Part shown: positions 16,452-23,701 of the stretch, in pieces
Position numbering within the stretch: position 1 is the first letter of the stretch
How the letters are laid out: each line of letters starts with the position of its first letter
Source: CALBGR01 sp964499935
Lineage (GTDB): Bacteria; Patescibacteriota; Saccharimonadia; Saccharimonadales; UBA4665
NCBI GenBank assembly: GCA_964499935.1
Contig: CAZCMS010000001.1
Span: forward strand, 310,001-374,000
DNA length: 64,000 nucleotides
Reading direction: 5' to 3'
Notes under the pieces: model-generated
The model's database searches: none
Told to the model about the DNA's origin: nothing
What the model saw: only the letters and a program-made list of their open reading frames with translations
Position numbers and translations under genes: made by a program

Positions 16452-17159
16452 ATGAAGAAACGTCCAGTATCACCAGATCAATTGCAGCTACCAGCCCCTG
16501 ACCCGGGGGTTGTCCAGCTCAGTGACAAATATCTTAAGGCTGGTTCGCGTATCTTGGATGCAGGAAGTGGCAACGGACGAAACGCTTTGTATCTTGCGCG
16601 ACAGGGTCATGACGTTTTGGGTGTAGAAAAAAGTCCAGAATATGTAGAGACGGCACGGAATTTTGCTAATGTACTGGGCTCGGGATTGCTCAAATTATCG
16701 TTCGAAGAGGGTGATATCGCCGAACTGCCACTTGAAGCAAAATCATTTGACGCAGTATTTATTACGCGAGTTCTTCAGGAATGTGGCGACCGAGAGAAAA
16801 GCAGTAGAGTAGTAGAGGCTGCGCAACGGGTCACCAGAAGTCGAGGACTTAATTTTGTAACTGCCTACATAGGTACCCCACATGAGCAAGCGCTCAAAAA
16901 AGATTTGGTTATTATGCAGCCCGGAGAGGTAGTGGAATCATACAGAGAGTGGGATATTGTCCACTATGACCAACAGATCTCATCGCCACAACAAATAAAT
17001 GGGGTAACTGTACTGAACTCACATGATGAACTCGTAGTGCGCAAGCCTATTGCAGATCTTTCTCCAGTGATGCCACCATTGAATCAGCTCTCCTTGGAAT
17101 ACTTGCAGCGTTCAGATCCCGAGTTGGCTGAGCATATGAGGCTAGCCAGCCCTCTATAA
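16452..17159 (+). CDS. Class I SAM-dependent methyltransferase
   Basis: 235 residues. The SAM-binding motif I is ILDAGSGNGRNALYLA (about 33-48), followed by an acidic motif II end (VLGVEKSPEY), EGDIAELP (motif III) and FDAVFITRVLQE (motif IV/post I). This layout resembles TehB-type and small-molecule methyltransferases; the acceptor cannot be told. The C-terminal 60 residues are family-specific and unknown. A likely promoter (TTGACT-17-TATTGA) lies between the ribozyme and the gene, so it is probably not co-transcribed with the Cys-rich gene. Confidence 0.8.
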   Translation: MKKRPVSPDQLQLPAPDPGVVQLSDKYLKAGSRILDAGSGNGRNALYLARQGHDVLGVEKSPEYVETARNFANVLGSGLLKLSFEEGDIAELPLEAKSFDAVFITRVLQECGDREKSSRVVEAAQRVTRSRGLNFVTAYIGTPHEQALKKDLVIMQPGEVVESYREWDIVHYDQQISSPQQINGVTVLNSHDELVVRKPIADLSPVMPPLNQLSLEYLQRSDPELAEHMRLASPL

Positions 17160-17284
17160 CACGTGCACGAAACACCAAGAGTACAAAGCGCTATAAGAAG
17201 TTAGGATTAGGGTAAACACACTGCAGCGCGTATACTAAGAAGTATAAGAGTGTTGCATATAAGCATCTCGCGAAAAGGATATGT

Positions 17285-17347
17285 ATGGCAAAAGGTCAAG
17301 ATAGAAAAAAGGAAGTCAAAAAGCCCAAGCAGGCAAAGTCAAAGTAG
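17285..17347 (+). CDS. 20-residue basic small protein
   Basis: MAKGQDRKKEVKKPKQAKSK: ten Lys/Arg in 20 residues. AAAGGA stands about 5 nt before the ATG. It resembles the short MAKGQ-Kx-KKE-KKPK proteins found in many bacteria, whose function is unknown; nucleic-acid or ribosome binding is plausible given the charge. It ends 16 bp before the next gene and is probably in one transcript with it. Confidence 0.6.
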   Translation: MAKGQDRKKEVKKPKQAKSK

Positions 17348-17363
17348 TAGATAGGTAAATATT

Positions 17364-17864
17364 ATGGCCAAGAAGCATATCATCGCAATGTCTGCGAATA
17401 ATAAAGAGATCTATGTGTATCTTATTCAAACCGTTGCTGCAGCTCAGATTTCTCGACAGCCCCATCTTGCGAGCCTTGTGAAAGAAATTGCCGACTCATT
17501 AATATTAGCCGAACCTACTGTCAGTATTGAGTATGATATGGGACGAACAATCGGGTACGGTGAAATTCTTGAGACAAAAGAAAACGACACGATTTTTTAT
17601 GCAAAACAAGCTAAGTCCGATGCCTACACAAGATTTGTAAAAAATAGAAAAACTCAACCTACTTCCAGTTTGTGTATGACATTATCTCGAGACAAAGAAG
17701 GCGATTACGAGCTTACTGGTGTGTATATAGGAGAGCAGTCTCCTGCGATTCCAGGAACAGAAGATGCAACAGGCGAGAGCAAGAATTTCTGGGAAACACA
17801 TGCAGTGGTATACAATGGGCAGCCTATCTTAGCTAGCACGCAGACAAAAGACTGCCCGTACTAA
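17364..17864 (+). CDS. Hypothetical protein
   Basis: 166 residues, soluble, no signal peptide. Starts MAKKHIIAMSANNKE. The middle part alternates short strands (VSIEYDMGRTIGYGEIL) and the end has a conserved-looking GxP...FWETHAVVYNGQPI segment. I do not recognise the family. It follows the 20-residue basic protein by 16 bp and converges on the LPKTG protein gene. Confidence 0.6.
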   Translation: MAKKHIIAMSANNKEIYVYLIQTVAAAQISRQPHLASLVKEIADSLILAEPTVSIEYDMGRTIGYGEILETKENDTIFYAKQAKSDAYTRFVKNRKTQPTSSLCMTLSRDKEGDYELTGVYIGEQSPAIPGTEDATGESKNFWETHAVVYNGQPILASTQTKDCPY

Positions 17865-17891
17865 TCCGGTTCACGCCACTTACGCTGCTTA

Positions 17892-18902
17892 TTATCGTGT
17901 CGCTTTTCGACGCGTGTAAAGCATATGAGCGATGGTGCCAGCAAGCGTAGTGAGTCCCACGATACTTAAGGTGCTGCTAACAGATTCCATTCCAGTTTTA
18001 GGTAGCTCTTGGGTAACAGGCGCAGTAGCGACCGGGGCAGCCTCAACGGTTGGTGTTGGTGGTGGTGCCTCTACTTTTTCGATGACCGTTGGTTGTGGCG
18101 GAGTCTCAGGCTGTGGCTGCGGAGCTGGTGGCGTAGGCTGCTCGGTTTTTTCGTTGTTGATGGTTACATTGGCGGTTGCTGATGAGCTCGAATTTTGTTG
18201 CTGTTGCTGTTGTTGCTGTTGTTGCTGGGGTGCAGCCGGTGGTGGGGTCGGTTGTGGTGCTGGTGGCTGAGGGGTTTCAGGTTGAGGCTGCGGAGGGGTT
18301 GGGGCAGGCGGAGTTGGCTTTGGCTGTTCTGGTGGTTTTTCTTTCTTAACAGGAGTTGCCTTGACAGGGTTACCACAACTGGCAATTACAGCAAACACGA
18401 ATTGCCCGTCTTTATCCAAAACAACGAAGGCTTTAAGTGAAGCAGATTGGAATGACGCATCTGGGCTGCGCACGTAAAAAGTGACACCGTTTCGAGTAGT
18501 GGCTGTGCTACCACTCATATTTTGCCTGCCGGCTGTCATGGCTCCTGTGGCAACCGTTTTGCCATCAACAACAACACGTCCGCCTTTAGTAACCTTACCT
18601 TCGACGGTGGTACCGTTGGTGAGATTGCTGATATCTTGGGAACTAATGCCAAAATGGCTAAATATAGCAGCTGCTCCTTGGCTGCTGGCGTATTTTTCTT
18701 TCAGCTCATTAATGGTCAGTGCGCCACATTTTATTACTGCATTTTCATCACAGTCCCTTCCAGAGCTTATTGATAGTGCATTAGTGGTGGGTGCAAGAAC
18801 GCCCGCTAATACAAGTAACAGAACAGCGATCCCGATAGCTATACCATGAATATTTTTTGTAAATTCTAGCTGTTGCAGCCAAACATCAAATCTCTTAAGC
18901 AT
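17892..18902 (-). CDS. LPXTG cell-wall-anchored surface protein
   Basis: 336 residues. An N-terminal hydrophobic segment (about 20-40) exports it. A globular domain at about 50-180 begins CDENAVIKCGA and ends FAVIASCGNPVKAT, a domain style I associate with Saccharibacteria surface proteins. A long Pro/Gln-rich stalk (about 185-290) contains eleven consecutive Gln. The C terminus has the sortase signal LPKTG, a hydrophobic segment and a basic tail (YTRRKATR). Class: sortase-anchored, probably on the surface contacting the host. GGAGGGG precedes the ATG. No sortase gene is in the window. Confidence 0.88.
   Translation of the reverse strand: MLKRFDVWLQQLEFTKNIHGIAIGIAVLLLVLAGVLAPTTNALSISSGRDCDENAVIKCGALTINELKEKYASSQGAAAIFSHFGISSQDISNLTNGTTVEGKVTKGGRVVVDGKTVATGAMTAGRQNMSGSTATTRNGVTFYVRSPDASFQSASLKAFVVLDKDGQFVFAVIASCGNPVKATPVKKEKPPEQPKPTPPAPTPPQPQPETPQPPAPQPTPPPAAPQQQQQQQQQQQNSSSSATANVTINNEKTEQPTPPAPQPQPETPPQPTVIEKVEAPPPTPTVEAAPVATAPVTQELPKTGMESVSSTLSIVGLTTLAGTIAHMLYTRRKATR
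18195..18227 (-). repeat. Poly-glutamine CAA/CAG tract
   Basis: Eleven Gln codons (mix of CAA and CAG) in a row within the stalk of the LPXTG protein. Trinucleotide slippage would change stalk length without breaking the frame. Confidence 0.8.
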
Positions 18903-19007
18903 AGGACCCCTCCGTTTAGTTGTTTACAGTCTATGGTAAAAGGAGGTGTGTTTCAGTAAGGTAATTCACACATCTATGTATGTCTCCTGGTGTGTGTTGT
19001 TATTTGG

Positions 19008-19036
19008 TTGACATTGGATAATAATCGTGCTACTAT
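19008..19036 (+). promoter_or_regulatory. Promoter of the RNA helicase gene
   Basis: TTGACA (19008-19013), 17 bp, TACTAT (19031-19036). It gives a leader of about 125 nt, unusually long for this window, as seen for cold-regulated helicases elsewhere (inference). Confidence 0.6.
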
Positions 19037-19166
19037 ATAGACAACGTATATCCAAATGCGTCAATAGCATTGTTTTCTATGAATCCGAGTTTTGTTAGGT
19101 TATGACTTAGGCTTCAGTGAGCAATCAGAGTCAATAATTTAATTAAACAAAAAGGATTCTTTTTTT

Positions 19167-20387
19167 ATGGCTTCATATTCATATAGTTCACGTTCATCAC
19201 GTGGTAATTCGCGTGGTTCATACGGCGGTTCACGCCCTACTGGTGGACGTAGGTTTAATAAATCTAAGGGCAAGGGTAATAAGCAATTTATCCACCCGTC
19301 TAAGTTTGTAAAAGCAGCAACGGCAGCAACAGAGGAGCCGTATGAGTCAATGCATACATTCCAAGATTTTAACGTCTCTCAGCTTCTGAAAGATAATATT
19401 GCGAAAAAGGGATTTGTTACTCCTTCTCCAATCCAAGATCAGACAATTCCGACTGGCTTGCAGGGCGACGATATTATTGGTATCGCAAACACCGGAACAG
19501 GTAAAACTGCTGCATTTGGTATTCCAGTGCTACATAAACTTATGGAGAAGCCAGGTTCTCGTGCATTAATCATGGCGCCAACGCGTGAGCTTGCTCAACA
19601 GATTGAAGATGAGCTTCGATCTATTGCCAAGGGAAGTGGACTCATGGGGGCACTGCTAATTGGCGGTGTGCCTATCGGGCCACAAGTACGTGATTTACGC
19701 GCTACGCCACAGATAGTAATTGGTACTCCAGGACGCATGAAGGATCATCTTGAGCGTGGTACGTTGAATCTTAGTGCATTTACTATGGTAGTGCTTGATG
19801 AGGTTGATCGCATGCTCGATATGGGATTCATTAACGACATTACTGAAATCCTGAGCTTATTGCCAGCAGAGCGCCAGTCGTTCTTCTTCTCGGCAACATT
19901 GGACGGTAAGGTTGCTCAGCTTATAAATAGATTTGCAGAAACACCAGTGACTATTTCTGTAAAAAGCAGTGCAAGCAGCGACAACGTACACCAGGATGTA
20001 GTGCATTACAATTCCAAAGGCGACCAGATAGAGAAGTTGCACGACATTCTTAATAAAGAAGAAGTCGAAAAAATTATTGTATTTGATGAGACGCAGCGAA
20101 GTGTGGAACGGTTGAGTCAGGAATTGATCGAGCGAGGTTTTCTTGCGGATGCTATTCATGGCGGTAAAAGCCAAGGGCAAAGGCAGCGTGCACTCACTAA
20201 GTTCAAGGCCAATAAAGTTACTATTTTGGTGGCAACCGACGTTGCTGCTCGTGGTATTGACGTGAGCGATGTGACACACGTTATTAATTACTCCGTGCCT
20301 CAGACATATGACGATTACGTACACCGTATTGGTCGCGCAGGACGTGCTGGACGTATTGGTCAAGCTTACACGTTTCTGTCTAAATAG
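19167..20387 (+). CDS. DEAD-box family ATP-dependent RNA helicase (DEVD variant)
   Basis: 406 residues. The first 45 are Arg/Gly/Ser/Tyr rich, an RNA-binding low-complexity tail placed at the N terminus. Then the core motifs: Q motif (FVTPSPIQDQTIP), Walker A ANTGTGKT, PTRELAQQ, TPGR, motif II as DEVD rather than DEAD, SAT, VATDVAARGID, and HRIGRAGRAG. Role: unwinding RNA duplexes in ribosome assembly or mRNA decay. No C-terminal extension. AAGGA precedes the start by about 10 nt of T-rich sequence. Confidence 0.92.
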   Translation: MASYSYSSRSSRGNSRGSYGGSRPTGGRRFNKSKGKGNKQFIHPSKFVKAATAATEEPYESMHTFQDFNVSQLLKDNIAKKGFVTPSPIQDQTIPTGLQGDDIIGIANTGTGKTAAFGIPVLHKLMEKPGSRALIMAPTRELAQQIEDELRSIAKGSGLMGALLIGGVPIGPQVRDLRATPQIVIGTPGRMKDHLERGTLNLSAFTMVVLDEVDRMLDMGFINDITEILSLLPAERQSFFFSATLDGKVAQLINRFAETPVTISVKSSASSDNVHQDVVHYNSKGDQIEKLHDILNKEEVEKIIVFDETQRSVERLSQELIERGFLADAIHGGKSQGQRQRALTKFKANKVTILVATDVAARGIDVSDVTHVINYSVPQTYDDYVHRIGRAGRAGRIGQAYTFLSK

Positions 20388-20462
20388 TCTGTGATAAAAA
20401 TCATAGCCGTAGGGGCTCCTTGTTGCCCATAATAGAGGTTACGTTAACAGGAGGATATGCAC

Positions 20463-20627
20463 ATGACAAATTATGGATTCGACCCCGATGATATTCATGA
20501 AAGTATGCATATTCGCAGAAGAGAGCGACGATATAACGGGCACAAGTTAGCAGTCGCTGTCGGGCACAACAAAAAACTTCGTACACTACATCAATCTACT
20601 CTAAATAAGCCTAAGGCTGCCAAGTAA
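20463..20627 (+). CDS. 54-residue basic small protein
   Basis: Starts MTNYGFDPDDIHESMHIRRR and ends in a Lys-rich NKPKAAK tail. A strong GGAGG lies about 8 nt upstream, which makes a real gene likely. It is rich in His, Arg and Lys after an acidic opening. It follows the RNA helicase by 75 bp and may be co-transcribed. Family unknown. Confidence 0.6.
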   Translation: MTNYGFDPDDIHESMHIRRRERRYNGHKLAVAVGHNKKLRTLHQSTLNKPKAAK

Positions 20628-20713
20628 AAACACAGCGTAAAGTAACATAATTTGTGTATGGTACGATTTGTTGCGAGGCATTACTGCACAGGGTCCAACA
20701 TGTATTTGCTATC

Positions 20714-20887
20714 ATGAAGTATATGAATATTGATAGTGATGCGTGGCCCTGTGCAGACAAAATAATTTTTGAAACAAAGAAAGATGCACAAACAGCTGCG
20801 ACTGTGGCGCTTCATAGGTATGGAGGTGTCGTGAAGCCATATCGATGTAAGTACTGTGATTTATGGCACTTGGCAAGCAACTATTAA
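20714..20887 (+). CDS. Small zinc-ribbon-like protein
   Basis: 57 residues from MKYMNIDSDAWPCADK. The end YRCKYCDLWHLAS carries CxxC followed by H, a half zinc ribbon; the Cys in WPCADK may be another ligand. TATC just before the ATG fits the leaderless pattern common in this window, so 20714 is preferred over a longer frame from 20654. The family looks like the short K-Y-x-C-x-x-C-x-x-WH proteins; function unknown. Confidence 0.6.
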   Translation: MKYMNIDSDAWPCADKIIFETKKDAQTAATVALHRYGGVVKPYRCKYCDLWHLASNY

Positions 20888-20965
20888 GGAAAAATTAATA
20901 ATCAATGCAATAATTCTAGAGCTTTTTCTTGACTTGTCATGCTATAGAAATTAGGCTAAAAACAT

Positions 20966-22246
20966 ATGTTAGAAAGAGCCAAAGAAATTGCAGCAAAAAC
21001 AGGGCTTTTTCGCTTTGGGCATAGTAAGGTGATTCGCATGGACGATGTGAAGCCTGCGCGAGCGTATATCAATGCATACTGGAAGAAGCTTGAGCGATCG
21101 CATCCTAAAGATGATGAAAGCCTTATTGGGTTGCCAAACACATATCTAGTCCCGGCCAGCGAAGAGGGTCACGAGTTTGATTTCAACGAAATGTACTATT
21201 GGGATAGCTACTTTATGGTGCAGGGCATGTTCGACGAAGAGCACAAAGAGTTGGTGATGGGTATTTTAGAAAACCTAGAAAGCATGTTTTTGCGTTATAA
21301 GGTTATTCCGAATGCATCCCGAACGTATCTTATGGGTCGTTCGCAGCCACCACTTCTAACGAGTTTTATTTTTGATGTATACAACGCCTATGATCTTGAT
21401 AAAAAATGGCTAAAAAAACATATAGGCATTGCTATGCAGGAATACGAAACCGTGTGGCTAGGATCTGCAAAGCCACATTGGCGCAAGGTGCATCAGGGAC
21501 TAAGCAGATATTACGATATTAATATGCTCCACGATCTTGCTGAAGCTGAGAGCGGATGGGATATGACGCCACGGTTTGGGCGCAAGGCTCTTGATTATTT
21601 GCCTGTAGATTTGAATGCTTTGCTGTATAAATATGAAATGGATTTTGCTACAGCTGCGCGTATTTTTGGCGACGCACGCGAAATAGCCAAGTGGGAAGTT
21701 GCTGCCAAGGCTCGGGCAAAGGTTATGAATAAATTAATGTGGGATAAGAACAGAGGTTTTTATTACGATTACAATTACGCCAAGAAAAAGCGTGGTAATG
21801 TGAGCTCTTTGGCTGGATTTTATCCGATGTGGGCAGGCATGGTAGATAAAGAGCGAGCTCGGGAGTTGGTGCGAGCATTACGTAAATTTGAAAATAGAGG
21901 CGGTTTAGCGACTACCGATGCCTTGCCACTTGCCCAGTACGTACCAGGTTCTTTGCCAACCCAGTGGGCCCATCCGAATGGCTGGGCGCCACTACATTTT
22001 ATTGTTATTAAAGCCCTGCAACGCTATGGCTACGATAAGGATGCGGAAAGGATTGCGCGTAAATGGCTTAAGACAAACCTTGACTGGTTTAATAGCCATG
22101 CGGTGTTTTTAGAGAAATACAATGTGGTTAATCCAGAAAAGCCTCCAGTGCGTGGCGTTTATCCTTCTCAGACTGGTTTTGGGTGGACGAATGCTGTATT
22201 TGAACGCCTCTGCAAAGAGTATATTGATACCGAACGTCGAGTATGA
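20966..22246 (+). CDS. GH37 trehalase-like glycoside hydrolase
   Basis: 426 residues, cytoplasmic (no signal peptide). Both trehalase signatures are visible: FDFNEMYYWDSYFMVQGM near residue 70, and QWAHPNGWAPLHF near 330. The candidate catalytic acid Asp is in AESGWDMTPRF and the catalytic base Glu in GFGWTNAVFE near the C terminus. The family splits trehalose into two glucoses; with pyk, pgk and tpiA this suggests use of trehalose taken from the host (actinobacteria are rich in it), but substrate and direction of use are inference. Shorter than E. coli TreA (about 560), lacking the signal part. Confidence 0.82.
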   Translation: MLERAKEIAAKTGLFRFGHSKVIRMDDVKPARAYINAYWKKLERSHPKDDESLIGLPNTYLVPASEEGHEFDFNEMYYWDSYFMVQGMFDEEHKELVMGILENLESMFLRYKVIPNASRTYLMGRSQPPLLTSFIFDVYNAYDLDKKWLKKHIGIAMQEYETVWLGSAKPHWRKVHQGLSRYYDINMLHDLAEAESGWDMTPRFGRKALDYLPVDLNALLYKYEMDFATAARIFGDAREIAKWEVAAKARAKVMNKLMWDKNRGFYYDYNYAKKKRGNVSSLAGFYPMWAGMVDKERARELVRALRKFENRGGLATTDALPLAQYVPGSLPTQWAHPNGWAPLHFIVIKALQRYGYDKDAERIARKWLKTNLDWFNSHAVFLEKYNVVNPEKPPVRGVYPSQTGFGWTNAVFERLCKEYIDTERRV

Positions 22247-22311
22247 AATAAGTCACAGCGCAAAATTAAGCCATAACGCATACTTTAGTTAAAGGTCTAT
22301 AGGGGGAATAT

Positions 22312-22404
22312 ATGGCTAATAAGAAGAATCTTTGGGAAGCTGAACAAGATGCAGCAGACCAGCTCAAGGAATATTATAGAAGGAAATTTAATAAGCCAAA
22401 ATAA
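22312..22404 (+). CDS. 30-residue small protein
   Basis: MANKKNLWEAEQDAADQLKE then YYRRKFNKPK. GGGGG lies 5 nt upstream of the ATG. Predicted as one charged helix. It lies between the trehalase-like gene and tRNA-Phe. Family unknown. Confidence 0.5.
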   Translation: MANKKNLWEAEQDAADQLKEYYRRKFNKPK

Positions 22405-22500
22405 TACTAAATGTTAGCAGTAGTTGGTAGTTCTGTTTTTGTGTTTGTTAATTGCAAATTTGTATCTGTTAGGGTACAATAATGGGGTTCTCAATAGCGT

Positions 22501-22576
22501 GGCTCTTTAGCTCAGTTGGTAGAGCAGAGGCCTGAAGAGCCTTGTGTCCCCAGTTCGAGTCTGGGAGGAGCCACCA
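22501..22576 (+). tRNA. tRNA-Phe (anticodon GAA), CCA encoded
   Basis: Acceptor GGCTCTT/AGGAGCC (one U-G), D-arm GCTC/GAGC, anticodon stem GAGGC/GCCTT with loop CTGAAGA, standard T-loop TTCGAGT, then A-CCA. Confidence 0.95.
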
Positions 22577-22578
22577 AG

Positions 22579-22609
22579 AAAAAACCCGATGATTGCGTCG
22601 GGTTTTTTC
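22579..22609 (+). terminator. Terminator after tRNA-Phe
   Basis: AAAAAACCCGA / TCGGGTTTTTT with loop TGATTGCG. Confidence 0.9.
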
Positions 22610-22699
22610 TGTTATTGCCAAAAATGTATAAATATGATAATATTACTTAAATACTATAGTTAGTGTACATAAAACACCAATCAGGGTACAATACATATT

Positions 22700-23566
22700 A
22701 TGAGCAACATGCCACCAGTCAAAGAACTATTTATAGATCACGCCGAGGTTACGAAATATCAGAATGAGCGTGGGCTTGAGGCGCTTGAAATTCTTACCGA
22801 AACACTTGGAGAGTTTGCTATAGAGCGCGTAGATTCACCAGACAAGGCAGACGCCATGGTGGTCTTGGGTGGAGACGGTACATTTTTACACTCAATGCGT
22901 GAGCACGATTTTCCGAATATTCCGATAGCTGGCGTCAATACGGGCACGATGGGTTACTTGATGGACACGCTGCCAGGAGAAGATGATCTTCGACAGATGC
23001 TACGATGCATGTCTGTTGGAAATTGGATGGTTAAATCGTTGCCATTGCTCGAAGTGCCTGTTGGAAACGAAGGTGATACTGTACTTGCTATGAATGATGT
23101 TGTCGTTGGTAGCGTGGATAGAACGCAGGCGTTTAAGGCTTCGTTGCGACTAGGAGAAAAAGGTATGTTCGATCATTTTGTGGGCGATGGATTTATCTTT
23201 GCGACCCCACAAGGCTCTACGAGCTACAGTTATTCTGCAGGAGGGCCTATACTGCATGAGGATTTGCATGCATACGTGGTAACGCCATCTAATCCACATG
23301 GGACGAAGCACTATTACTCACTGCCACGATCGGTGGTTGTAGATGGTAGGGTTGAGGCAGTGGTGCAGGCAAAAGAGCTTGAGAAGCGTCCGCTCATGGT
23401 GAACGCAGATAAATTGTCGCTCGATGAATGGTTCCAGGATGGCGACGGGCAGGTGAGCGTAGGATTGTCTGATAGCAGGAAGCTCGGTATCGTGCGATTT
23501 TCTGAATATGATTATTTCAGTCATATTTCTGACGCTTTTGGAGGCAAGCAGGCTGTCGAAGAATGA
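22700..23566 (+). CDS. nadK: NAD kinase
   Basis: Phosphorylates NAD to NADP with ATP. 288 residues. The GGDG motif is in VVLGGDGTFLHSM, followed by GVNTGTMGYL (the family NxGxxGFL loop, with Tyr for Phe) and the second substrate motif DGFIFATPQGSTSYSYSAGGP. TACAAT lies about 10 nt before the ATG, so the mRNA is probably leaderless. It fits the NAD-salvage genes at 59-62 kb. Confidence 0.93.
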   Translation: MSNMPPVKELFIDHAEVTKYQNERGLEALEILTETLGEFAIERVDSPDKADAMVVLGGDGTFLHSMREHDFPNIPIAGVNTGTMGYLMDTLPGEDDLRQMLRCMSVGNWMVKSLPLLEVPVGNEGDTVLAMNDVVVGSVDRTQAFKASLRLGEKGMFDHFVGDGFIFATPQGSTSYSYSAGGPILHEDLHAYVVTPSNPHGTKHYYSLPRSVVVDGRVEAVVQAKELEKRPLMVNADKLSLDEWFQDGDGQVSVGLSDSRKLGIVRFSEYDYFSHISDAFGGKQAVEE

Positions 23567-23625
23567 AAATGCCATTGAAATAAGGCGTGGAATGCTGTAT
23601 AGTCTACCCTTGTAATTACACCTAT

Positions 23626-23701
23626 GCGGGTATAGCTCAGTTGTTAGAGCGCTTCCTTGCCAAGGAAGAGGCCAGGAGTTAGAGTCTCCTTACCCGCACC
23701 A
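23626..23701 (+). tRNA. tRNA-Gly (anticodon GCC) with non-standard D/T-loop contact
   Basis: Acceptor GCGGGTA/TACCCGC, A73, encoded CCA; anticodon stem CTTCC/GGAAG with loop TTGCCAA. The D-loop reads AGTTGTTA and the T-loop TTAGAGT. The usual G19-C56 tertiary pair is thus replaced by T19-A56, a matched double change. The 3' three quarters overlap, antisense, the end of the serine recombinase gene. Confidence 0.92.

Noticed and set aside
17932..18440. Gly/Cys- or Leu/Trp-rich plus-strand frames opposite the LPXTG gene
   Set aside because: Antisense shadows of the Pro/Gln-rich stalk; composition is simply the complement of CCN and CAR codons.
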